A DNA stretch of 64,000 nt, from contig NZ_JAOEJU010000002.1 in assembly GCF_025447595.1 (NCBI RefSeq), forward strand, positions 248,001 to 312,000. The letters are read 5' to 3'. How positions within the stretch are numbered: position 1 is the first letter of the stretch; every line of letters starts with the position of its first letter. The DNA is from Pseudomonas koreensis (GTDB lineage: Bacteria; Pseudomonadota; Gammaproteobacteria; Pseudomonadales; Pseudomonadaceae). The notes under the pieces are model-generated. The model ran no database searches, was not told the origin of the DNA, and saw only the letters and a program-made list of their open reading frames with translations. Shown piece after piece: positions 38,902 to 46,645 of this stretch. The position numbers and the translations under genes were made by a program.

Positions 38902-39135
38902 ATGTCTAGAGTATGTCAAGTTACCGGTAAGGGTCCGGTGACTGGGAACAACATTTCCCACGCAAACAACAAAACCCGTCGTCGTTTCCTGCCGAACCTG
39001 CAGCATCACCGCTTCTGGGTTGAAGAAGAGAAACGTTTCGTACGCCTGCGCGTTTCCGCCAAAGGCATGCGTATCATCGACAAGCGTGGCATCAGCGTTG
39101 TGCTGGCCGAGCTGCGTCGCGACGGCAAGGTTTAA
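38902..39135 (+). CDS. rpmB: 50S ribosomal protein L28
   Basis: The 77-residue basic protein begins [17 protein letters not shown] and contains [12 protein letters not shown] and [14 protein letters not shown], standard for L28. It lies 11 bases upstream of rpmG in the conserved rpmB-rpmG pair. Confidence 0.98.
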   Translation: MSRVCQVTGKGPVTGNNISHANNKTRRRFLPNLQHHRFWVEEEKRFVRLRVSAKGMRIIDKRGISVVLAELRRDGKV

Positions 39136-39146
39136 GGGAGCTAATC

Positions 39147-39302
39147 ATGCGTGAATTGATTCGTTTGATCTCGAGCGCCGGTACTGGTCACTTCTACACT
39201 ACCGACAAGAACAAGCGTACTACCCCGGACAAAATCGAGATCAAGAAATATGATCCGGTTGTTCGCAAGCACGTGATCTACAAGGAAGGCAAAATCAAGT
39301 AA
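39147..39302 (+). CDS. rpmG: 50S ribosomal protein L33
   Basis: The ATG at 39147, with AAGGGAG upstream, opens a 51-residue frame beginning [19 protein letters not shown] and ending [10 protein letters not shown], the exact form and size of proteobacterial L33. This is the form without the zinc-binding cysteines. It follows rpmB in one operon. Confidence 0.97.
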   Translation: MRELIRLISSAGTGHFYTTDKNKRTTPDKIEIKKYDPVVRKHVIYKEGKIK

Positions 39303-39322
39303 TTGATTTTTCCCGACTTACG

Positions 39323-39357
39323 AAAAAGGCCCGTATCTCACGATACGGGCCTTTTTT
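39323..39357. terminator. Terminator after rpmG
   Basis: The perfect stem GGCCCGTATC / GATACGGGCC has flanking A and T runs. Its core stem is identical to that of the terminator at 30064-30099. Confidence 0.9.
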
Positions 39358-39376
39358 GTTGCCTGGCGGTTGGCAA

Positions 39377-39586
39377 TCAACCGCAGATCAGTTCATCGAT
39401 CTCATTGCGATCGTTGACCAATACCCGGATTCGGTCGGGCTTGGGCAGGAGATTGAACAAGTCTTCCGGCCGTTCCAGTCGATGTTTCTGAACTCCGGCC
39501 GCAGTGCGGATAGCGCTCAGGGTCTCAGGGGTGGCGATTTGGCCGATAGCAAATTGTGCAGCGTTGATATTGCAGAAATCAGGCAT
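39377..39586 (-). CDS. Small protein of unknown function
   Basis: This 69-residue frame is preceded by a perfect AAGGAGG five bases before its ATG on the minus strand, which makes it a likely real gene. The protein (MPDFCNINAAQFAIGQIATPE, then LERPEDLFNLLPKPDRIRVLVND) has no signal peptide or membrane segment. I do not recognise a family. It is convergent with rpmG and shares its terminator. Confidence 0.65.
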   Translation of the reverse strand: MPDFCNINAAQFAIGQIATPETLSAIRTAAGVQKHRLERPEDLFNLLPKPDRIRVLVNDRNEIDELICG

Positions 39587-39746
39587 GGTGCCTCCTTGCG
39601 TTCCATTCAGTTGGGAGCGCTCATCGGTCGAGCCTGCCGAAACATCCTGCCTCGGTAGGAAATTGCCCGATGTATGAGCGCTGCCGCGAAGTTTCGCTCA
39701 GAAGCACCGCACGCGTCTTACTTGCGTAGTCACCACTTGTGTCGGT

Positions 39747-40109
39747 TCAGACCTTCTGTTCGAAGATCACATAGACCTTGCGGCAAGCTTCCAGCACTTC
39801 CCAGGTGCCACGGAAGCCGGCCGGAATAACGAAGCGGTCGCCGACGCGCAGGGTCTTTGCATTGCCTTCGCCGTCACGCAGCACGGAAACGCCCTGGAGG
39901 ATTTCGCAGTATTCATGCTCGGTGTAATTCACCGTCCACTGACCCACCGCACCCTCCCACACGCCGACGCCCATTTGCCCGCAAGGGCTGTCGTATTGAT
40001 TGAACACCGCCTGCTCGGGATCGCCCTTTAGTACTTTGGCCGGGTCCGGGCGATAGCGTTCGGCTTCGGTGGTGGTCAGGCTGATGTCGACGACGTTCTG
40101 GATGTTCAT
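39747..40109 (-). CDS. Cupin-domain protein, DUF861/EutQ-like
   Basis: The 120-residue product is a single small cupin: the first motif in WTVNYTEHEYCEILQGVSVLRDGEG and the second in RVGDRFVIPAGFRGTWEVLE. It resembles DUF861-type proteins found near polyamine and amino-acid catabolic genes. A metal or ligand cannot be named. It is divergent from the aldehyde dehydrogenase gene, which may be its functional partner. Confidence 0.82.
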   Translation of the reverse strand: MNIQNVVDISLTTTEAERYRPDPAKVLKGDPEQAVFNQYDSPCGQMGVGVWEGAVGQWTVNYTEHEYCEILQGVSVLRDGEGNAKTLRVGDRFVIPAGFRGTWEVLEACRKVYVIFEQKV

Positions 40110-40344
40110 TGTTGTTTTCTCCCGTGATGACGGCGCGATGGCGTGAAAGGGCCAAAGTCTATGTTGATTAAATTGAACGCCGCAAGGCCGTATGGCGAGC
40201 TTATGTCAAATATATTGAAACAACCCCGGCCGCTGGTTTAGGGTGGCGGATGCCTTGGGCCGAAAAGCAGGCTGGCCGGGCAGTATTCCTGAGGACGACC
40301 GCGACGATCGCGGCGCTCGTATTGAACAAGAGGAGGACACTCGA

Positions 40345-41838
40345 ATGACCACCCTGACTCGTGCCGACTGGGAACAACGCGCCCGCGACCTGAAGATCGA
40401 AGGCCGCGCCTACCTTAATGGCGAGTACACCGATGCCGTCTCCGGCGAGACCTTCGAGTGCATCAGCCCGGTCGATGGCCGTCTGCTGGGCAAGATTGCC
40501 AGCTGTGACGCCGCCGACGCCCAGCGCGCCGTGGAAAACGCCCGCGCCACCTTCAATTCCGGTGTCTGGTCGCGCCTGGCGCCGACCAAACGCAAAGCCA
40601 CCATGATCCGTTTCGCCGGCCTGCTCAAGCAGCACGCCGAAGAACTGGCCCTGCTCGAAACCCTCGACATGGGCAAGCCGATCAGCGATTCGCTGTACAT
40701 CGACGTGCCGGGCGCTGCGCAAGCGCTGAGCTGGAGCGGTGAAGCGATCGACAAGATCTACGACGAAGTCGCCGCTACGCCGCACGATCAACTGGGTCTG
40801 GTGACCCGTGAGCCCGTCGGCGTGGTCGGCGCCATCGTGCCGTGGAACTTCCCGCTGATGATGGCCTGCTGGAAGCTCGGCCCGGCGCTGTCGACCGGTA
40901 ACTCGGTGATCCTCAAGCCGTCGGAAAAATCCCCGCTGACCGCCATCCGTATCGCCGAACTGGCGGTCGAGGCCGGTATTCCGAAAGGCGTGCTGAACGT
41001 GTTGCCAGGCTATGGCCACACCGTCGGCAAGGCGCTCGCGCTGCACAACGATGTCGACACCCTGGTGTTCACCGGTTCGACCAAGATCGCCAAGCAACTG
41101 ATGATCTATTCCGGCGAATCGAACATGAAGCGCGTGTGGCTGGAAGCCGGCGGCAAGAGCCCGAACATCGTGTTTGCCGATGCACCGGACCTGCAAGCCG
41201 CCGCCGAATCCGCCGCCAGCGCCATCGCCTTCAACCAGGGCGAAGTCTGCACCGCCGGCTCGCGTCTGCTGGTCGAGCGTTCGATCAAGGACAAATTCCT
41301 GCCGATGGTGATCGAGGCGCTGAAAACCTGGAAACCGGGTAACCCGCTGGACCCGGCCACCAACGTGGGTGCGCTGGTCGACACCCAACAGATGAACACC
41401 GTACTGTCCTACATCGAGTCGGGTCACACCGACGGTGCCAAACTGGTGGCTGGCGGCAAGCGCACTCTTCAGGAAACCGGTGGCACTTACGTTGAACCGA
41501 CGATTTTCGACGGTGTGAGCAACGCGATGAAGATCGCTCAGGAAGAGATCTTCGGCCCGGTGCTGTCGGTCATTGCGTTCGATACCGCCGAGGAAGCGAT
41601 CAGCATCGCCAACGACACGCCTTACGGTCTGGCGGCAGCGGTGTGGACTCAGGACACTTCCAAGGCACACCTGACCGCCAAGGCGCTGCGTGCCGGCAGC
41701 GTGTGGGTCAACCAATACGATGGCGGCGACATGACCGCACCGTTCGGCGGCTTCAAACAGTCGGGCAACGGTCGCGACAAGTCGCTGCATGCGTTCGACA
41801 AATACACCGAGCTGAAGGCGACCTGGATCAAGCTGTAA
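40345..41838 (+). CDS. NAD(P)-dependent aldehyde dehydrogenase, KauB/PuuC-like
   Basis: GAGGAGG precedes ATG 40345, giving 497 residues. The catalytic glutamate (LEAGGKSPN), cysteine (NQGEVCTAGSR) and cofactor text PWNFPLMMACWKLGPAL are intact. Length and context resemble KauB, which oxidises 4-guanidinobutyraldehyde and related aminoaldehydes from arginine and polyamine breakdown. In P. aeruginosa kauB is next to a gabT-type aminotransferase; none is present here. A PauR-like regulator lies at 61685. Confidence 0.9.
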   Translation: MTTLTRADWEQRARDLKIEGRAYLNGEYTDAVSGETFECISPVDGRLLGKIASCDAADAQRAVENARATFNSGVWSRLAPTKRKATMIRFAGLLKQHAEELALLETLDMGKPISDSLYIDVPGAAQALSWSGEAIDKIYDEVAATPHDQLGLVTREPVGVVGAIVPWNFPLMMACWKLGPALSTGNSVILKPSEKSPLTAIRIAELAVEAGIPKGVLNVLPGYGHTVGKALALHNDVDTLVFTGSTKIAKQLMIYSGESNMKRVWLEAGGKSPNIVFADAPDLQAAAESAASAIAFNQGEVCTAGSRLLVERSIKDKFLPMVIEALKTWKPGNPLDPATNVGALVDTQQMNTVLSYIESGHTDGAKLVAGGKRTLQETGGTYVEPTIFDGVSNAMKIAQEEIFGPVLSVIAFDTAEEAISIANDTPYGLAAAVWTQDTSKAHLTAKALRAGSVWVNQYDGGDMTAPFGGFKQSGNGRDKSLHAFDKYTELKATWIKL

Positions 41839-41846
41839 ATCGCTGA

Positions 41847-41870
41847 GGGAGCCTGCCGAGGCGGGCTCCC
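41847..41870 (+). terminator. Possible terminator after the aldehyde dehydrogenase gene
   Basis: GGGAGCCTGCC pairs with GGCGGGCTCCC just after the stop, but no T run follows. Confidence 0.45.
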
Positions 41871-41888
41871 GAACGATACAAAGATCCC

Positions 41889-41978
41889 TGTGGGAGCGAG
41901 CTTGCTCGCGAAAGCGGTGTATCAGTCAGCACATTTGCTGAATGTGAAACCGTTATCGCGAGCAAGCTCGCTCCCACA
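41889..41978. repeat. Inverted REP pair (BIME-like) between the dehydrogenase and MFS genes
   Basis: TGTGGGAGCGAGCTTGCTCG and its inverse flank a variable centre, here between two co-oriented genes. Confidence 0.92.
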
Positions 41979-42022
41979 ATGTTTTGTGGTGCACATAAAA
42001 AATATCCACAGGAGCGTGGACC

Positions 42023-43168
42023 ATGCGTTGGGCGACGTATTTCGCCGTGTTGGCGTCTGTCTTGAGTGTTGGCCTGGCCCTTGGGGTCAGCATGCCGCTG
42101 GTATCGTTGCGCCTGGAGGGCTGGGGCTACGGCTCGTTCGCCATTGGCGTGATGGCGGCGATGCCGGCCATCGGCGTGTTGCTGGGGGCGAAGATCTCCA
42201 GTCATCTGGCGGCGCGCTTCGGTACGGCAAACCTGATGCGCCTGTGCCTGTGGGCCGGGGCGCTGTCCATCGGCCTGCTGGCGCTGCTGCCGAGCTACCC
42301 GATCTGGCTGGTGCTGCGGCTGATGATCGGCGTGGTTCTGACCATCGTGTTCATCCTCGGCGAGAGCTGGATCAATCAACTGGTGGTCGAGCACTGGCGC
42401 GGGCGACTGGTCGCTCTGTATGGCAGCAGTTATGCGTTGAGCCAACTGTCTGGTCCGTTGCTGTTGGGCGCACTCGGCACGGATCACGATTACGGTTTCT
42501 GGGTGGGTGTCGGTCTGCTGATCGCTTCGCCGTTTCTGCTGCTGGGCCGCAGCGGCGCGCCAAGCAGCGAGGCCAGCAGCGTGACTTTCGGCGACCTGTG
42601 GGGTTTCGCTCGTGAACTACCGGCCATCGCCTGGGCGGTGTCGCTCTTCGCCGCGTTCGAAGCGATGATCCTGACGCTGTTGCCGGTGTATTGCCTGCAA
42701 CAGGGCTTCACCGCGGAAATCGCGCTGGCGATGGTTAGCACCGTGGTGGTGGGCGATGCACTGCTGCAATTGCCGATCGGTGCGCTGGCCGACTACCTGT
42801 CGCGGCGGACTTTGTTCACCGGCTGCGCCGTGGTGCTGATGTTGTCGAGTCTGGCGATCCCGATGTTGCTCGACACCTTGCTGATCTGGCCGCTGTGGGT
42901 GCTGTTCGGCGCCAGTGCCGGTGGACTGTTCACCCTGTCGCTGATCCTGATCGGCGAGCGCTACCGCGACGATGCGCTGGTGCGGGCCAACGCGCATGTC
43001 GCGCAGCTGTGGGGCGTCGGTTGTCTGATCGGGCCGTTGATGGCGGGGGCCGGCAGTCAGTGGATCAGCGGGCATGCGTTGCCGTGGCTGATGGCGGCCG
43101 GTGCGTTCGGGCTGGTGATTCTGCTGTCGCGGCAAGGGGCGTTCGGCAAGGTGCCGGAGCCCGCTTGA
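42023..43168 (+). CDS. MFS transporter
   Basis: AGGAG lies eight bases before ATG 42023. The 381-residue product has about 12 membrane helices and major-facilitator features such as GVMAAMPAIGVLLGAKISSHLAARFGTANL (loop 2-3 region) and PIGALADYLSRRTLF in the second half. It resembles YcaD-type carriers. The substrate is unknown; the location beside the aldehyde dehydrogenase hints at an amine-related role. Confidence 0.9.
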   Translation: MRWATYFAVLASVLSVGLALGVSMPLVSLRLEGWGYGSFAIGVMAAMPAIGVLLGAKISSHLAARFGTANLMRLCLWAGALSIGLLALLPSYPIWLVLRLMIGVVLTIVFILGESWINQLVVEHWRGRLVALYGSSYALSQLSGPLLLGALGTDHDYGFWVGVGLLIASPFLLLGRSGAPSSEASSVTFGDLWGFARELPAIAWAVSLFAAFEAMILTLLPVYCLQQGFTAEIALAMVSTVVVGDALLQLPIGALADYLSRRTLFTGCAVVLMLSSLAIPMLLDTLLIWPLWVLFGASAGGLFTLSLILIGERYRDDALVRANAHVAQLWGVGCLIGPLMAGAGSQWISGHALPWLMAAGAFGLVILLSRQGAFGKVPEPA

Positions 43169-43189
43169 TGAGCCGGCTGGAGCGGGCTG

Positions 43190-44758
43190 CTACAGCATCC
43201 GCTCCAGTCCCACGGTGGTGCTGAACCACGCATTGAAGCGCCGCCACCAACTGCCGGGCTCCTTGGTCAACGTATGCATCTGGCCATTGTCCTCGGTGAC
43301 CCACACCACTTTTCCGTCCTGCAGTTTCGCTTCGTAGCTCAGCGCCGGCGCCATGCCCTGTAAGGCCAGTTCGCGCACATGGGCCGCCAGTTCGGGGCTG
43401 TCCACCAACACGCCGACCTCGGTGTTCCACAGCACCGAGCGCGGGTCGAAATTGAACGAGCCGATGAACGATTTTTTGCCGTCGAAGATCATCGCCTTGC
43501 TGTGCAGGCTCGAGTCCGAACCGCGATAAGACTTGCTGTAAAACAGGTGCGGGCCGCTGCCGTAGTTATCCCCGGGCTGGCGCCGCAGTTCGTAGAGCTT
43601 CACACCATGTTCCAGCAACGCCTTGCGATATGGCGCGTAACCACCGTGCACCGCCGGCACGTCGGTGGCTTCCAGCGAGTTGGTCAGCAGGGTCACCGAT
43701 ACGCCCGCGTCGGCGCGGCCGGTCAGGTAAACCAGCCCCGGCTGACCGGGTACGAAGTAGGCGGAGATCATCATCAGTTCCTTGCTGACGCCCCGCAGTT
43801 CTGGCGCCAATTGCGTTGTCAGCAGCAGTTGCGGGTCTGGCTCGCCGTCCGCCAGCACCTTGCTTGGTGCATCCCACAACGCCTGGTTCCAGGCCCAGAT
43901 CAGCTCCCGGCGCCAGATGTCCATGCGCGGGTGAGTAGTGAAGGTCATCAGCTGTTGGTACAGCGCGTGGTTCTGTTTACGGGTCTCCTCGAGTGACTCT
44001 TCCAGGCGCGTGCGGGTGTTCTGCAGGTCTTTGGCTGATGGTTTGCTGGAGAGAAATTCGTCGATCGGTTTGCTCAGAGCGCTGTTCCAGTACTGATCGA
44101 AACTGTGCCCGAGTTGTTCGGCGACCGGCCCGACACTCAGCATGTCGATGTCGGTGAAGTTCAGGTTGGGCTCGGCATCGAAGTATTCATCGCCCAGATT
44201 GCGTCCGCCGACGATGGCCGCGCTGTTGTCCGCCAGCCACAACTTGTTATGCATCCGCCGGTGCTGCTGCGACAGGTTGAACAGCCGCCCGGCTGCACGG
44301 GTAACGCCGGTGCTGCGCCCCAGGTGCAATGGATTGAACAGGCGGATCTGGATCTGCGGATGCGCCGCCAGCGTGGCGATGATCAGGTCGAGGCCGTCGC
44401 TGGTGGTGTCGTCCAGCAGGATGCGCACCCGCACGCCACGATCGGCAGCCTTCAAGACTTCTTCCACCAGCATTCGCGTACTGATCCCGTCATGGACGAT
44501 GTAGTACTGCAAATCGAGACTGCTTTGAGCGTTGCGGATCAGCTCGGCACGGGCAGTAAAGGCTTCGGTGCTGTTGGACAGCAGGCGAAAACCGGACTGG
44601 CCTTTGTGCGGCGCCGCCTGGGCCTGGATCGAGCGGCCGAACGCCGATCCATTGGCCGGCAGGGCCTGGCTGGGCTCGCGCGGAGTATCCAGCGAAGCAC
44701 ACCCGGCGAGCAGCAGGACGAACAACAGTACAAACGGCAGAGAGTGTCTGGAGCTCAA
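43190..44758 (-). CDS. Phospholipase D-family lipoprotein, cardiolipin-synthase-like
   Basis: Translation appears to start at a TTG (44758). The 522-residue product has a lipoprotein signal with lipobox LAGC and two PLD/HKD motifs: HNKLWLADNSAAIVGGRN at about residue 172 and LHSKAMIFDGKKSFIGSFNFD at about 420. The family includes cardiolipin synthase C, but lipid attachment and no further helices suggest a periplasmic, membrane-attached phosphatidyl transfer or phospholipase activity. It is convergent with the MFS gene. Confidence 0.9.
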   Translation of the reverse strand: MSSRHSLPFVLLFVLLLAGCASLDTPREPSQALPANGSAFGRSIQAQAAPHKGQSGFRLLSNSTEAFTARAELIRNAQSSLDLQYYIVHDGISTRMLVEEVLKAADRGVRVRILLDDTTSDGLDLIIATLAAHPQIQIRLFNPLHLGRSTGVTRAAGRLFNLSQQHRRMHNKLWLADNSAAIVGGRNLGDEYFDAEPNLNFTDIDMLSVGPVAEQLGHSFDQYWNSALSKPIDEFLSSKPSAKDLQNTRTRLEESLEETRKQNHALYQQLMTFTTHPRMDIWRRELIWAWNQALWDAPSKVLADGEPDPQLLLTTQLAPELRGVSKELMMISAYFVPGQPGLVYLTGRADAGVSVTLLTNSLEATDVPAVHGGYAPYRKALLEHGVKLYELRRQPGDNYGSGPHLFYSKSYRGSDSSLHSKAMIFDGKKSFIGSFNFDPRSVLWNTEVGVLVDSPELAAHVRELALQGMAPALSYEAKLQDGKVVWVTEDNGQMHTLTKEPGSWWRRFNAWFSTTVGLERML

Positions 44759-45101
44759 GTCGGATTGTTCCAGGTGTGGGCGAGGTCAGGAGTATGGCAC
44801 GGCGTACGCAGCGTGTTTTCGGTTCGACGGTCAGGCAATCCGACCCCTGAACCAGAGCTGCCTGTAGCTTATGACTGTCGGCACCGCGAGAGTTCTCAAA
44901 CGAATTGACGATTTTTCCGGCGCACATCAGCTACGCCCCTCAGCGATTTTTCCAGCGCGCAATACACCCTCGCCTTACATCGCTACCGGGAAGCAACCGG
45001 AATAATGACAACGCCGATTCTGAGGCAGGAAGGTTCCTGTTTTTCAGCAGAAGAAGCGCAGCTGGCTGTCATCTTTCGATTCTTATGGAGTGAGAATTTT
45101 C
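44759..45101. other. Intergenic region between the PLD-like gene and the fimbrial operon
   Basis: About 340 bases with no convincing ORF. It must carry divergent promoters for the PLD-like lipoprotein and the first fimbrial operon. No strong sigma-70 pair, inverted repeat or phase-variation switch was recognised. Confidence 0.45.
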
Positions 45102-45767
45102 ATGTGCAAGACCTTTCGTGCAATAGCTATAGCAGGTGCCCTGTGTCCGTCATTGGTCATGGCTGCTGGTGGGGATCTGAACATCACCGGCACCATCGTG
45201 CCGACCTCATGCAAGCCTGCATTCACCGGCGGTAACACGGTCAATCTGGGGGATATTTCTGCCGCATCTCTGAACCCCGACCGTCAGACCGAGCTGACCA
45301 ATCACACCATATCCTTGAACGTGACCTGCTCGGCGTCCGCGCCCATGGCGATCAAGGTGCATGACAATCAGGCTCATACTCAACTGCCGGGCATCATTGT
45401 CGATGGAACGGACTGGCCGTTGTATATCTATGGAATCGGCCTGGCGCCTGGAGCTAAAAAAATCGGTGGTTACGGGCTGCGCTTCGGGACACCTACGGTC
45501 GATGGTCAGCCTTCCATGGTGATGTACAAGCAAGGGAGCATGCCCAACTGGGATAGTCCGGATACGGCAACCCTGGTCGGGAAAAACGTGGAGGGTGGCA
45601 ACCTGCGCTACTCATGGGGGGCGTCGCTGGCAGCAGGGCCGATGCCAGGGGTCGTGCATACGTTTCCCATGACCCTTGTTCCGGTCATCGGCCCCTCGCA
45701 GAATCTGGATCTCAGTAACTACATACCACTCAACGGCTCGGCGACGTTCGAGCTGCTTTACCTCTGA
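45102..45767 (+). CDS. DUF1120 fimbrial subunit, module 1
   Basis: ATG 45102 is chosen; a GTG at 45090 overlaps the ribosome site GGAG. The 221-residue product has a signal peptide (FRAIAIAGALCPSLVMAAG) and the DUF1120 pattern: IVPTSCKPAFTGGNTVNLGDISAASLN, a second cysteine (LNVTCSAS), VHDNQAHTQLPG and an end SATFELLYL with alternating hydrophobics suited to donor-strand exchange. It is probably the major structural subunit. It shares text along its length with the protein at 49843. The chaperone gene follows. Confidence 0.88.
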   Translation: MCKTFRAIAIAGALCPSLVMAAGGDLNITGTIVPTSCKPAFTGGNTVNLGDISAASLNPDRQTELTNHTISLNVTCSASAPMAIKVHDNQAHTQLPGIIVDGTDWPLYIYGIGLAPGAKKIGGYGLRFGTPTVDGQPSMVMYKQGSMPNWDSPDTATLVGKNVEGGNLRYSWGASLAAGPMPGVVHTFPMTLVPVIGPSQNLDLSNYIPLNGSATFELLYL

Positions 45768-45937
45768 CGGGGAGCACACGACTGCCTTGAACAGAGGGCG
45801 GATCAGTGTCGCGCACCCTGCGCAGGACAATGGACAGGCTTTGCGTGCTTGCGAGGCCTGTCGCTTGTAATCAACCCGGTCGGCAGTCCCGTTGCTCGGC
45901 GTCACTGCCAGTTTCGCGTTCGCGTGTGGACAACAAT

Positions 45938-46645
45938 ATGAATGCTTATGTGCGCAATGCCATCACCGGTGTATTGCTGGTTGGTCTATGGGGGCCCGGT
46001 AGTGTCCGGGCGGCGGGGATGGTTCCGGAAACGCCGATCGTAGTGCTGGACGAAGGGGTGGGTGAAGCGGGGATCAACGTGTTCAATAGTGAGCCGCATC
46101 CGGCGCTGTTGCACACCTCTGTCGAAGACGTGCCGCAAGACACCGAGTCATTGCTGTTGCTGACGCCACCGGTTGCCCGGGTCGAAGCCGGCGCGACCCA
46201 GCGCGTTCGTTTCATCCTGCGCAGCGCCGAGCCATTGAAGACCGAGCGTCTCAAGCGCGTGGTGTTCGAAGGCATAGCGCCTCAGGATTCATCAGGTAAT
46301 GCTCAGATAAGCTTGAGCGTACGCCAGAACATTCCGGCGATTTTACGTCCTAAGCACTTACCGATCGACCGCGAGCCTTGGAAGCATTTGCTGTGGTCGC
46401 AAAAAGGCACCGAGGTGCAGGTGCGCAACCCCAGTCCGTATGTTGTACGGTTGGGGCACTCGGTGATGTTGCTGCCAAGACAGCGGGAGCTGGATCTGGG
46501 GCGCACTTATGTGCTGCCCGGTGAAACGCTCACGCTAAGTGGAACTGTTGAGCGCGGACAAGCGGCGACACACGTGCGGTTGTTCCCGGTGACCACTTAC
46601 GGATTCGCCATTGCGCATTTTGATGCACCTCTGGGTCTGGACTGA
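45938..46645 (+). CDS. Periplasmic fimbrial chaperone, PapD-like, module 1
   Basis: The ATG at 45938 gives 235 residues with a signal peptide ending near VRAAGM. It has the two-domain PapD fold markers: MVPETPIVVLDEG, INVFNSEPHPALLHTSVED, LTPPVARVEAGATQRVRFIL and LSVRQNIPAILRPKHLP. It caps subunits in the periplasm and hands them to the usher. It clearly resembles the chaperone at 50595. The stop overlaps the usher ATG by one base. Confidence 0.92.
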   Translation: MNAYVRNAITGVLLVGLWGPGSVRAAGMVPETPIVVLDEGVGEAGINVFNSEPHPALLHTSVEDVPQDTESLLLLTPPVARVEAGATQRVRFILRSAEPLKTERLKRVVFEGIAPQDSSGNAQISLSVRQNIPAILRPKHLPIDREPWKHLLWSQKGTEVQVRNPSPYVVRLGHSVMLLPRQRELDLGRTYVLPGETLTLSGTVERGQAATHVRLFPVTTYGFAIAHFDAPLGLD

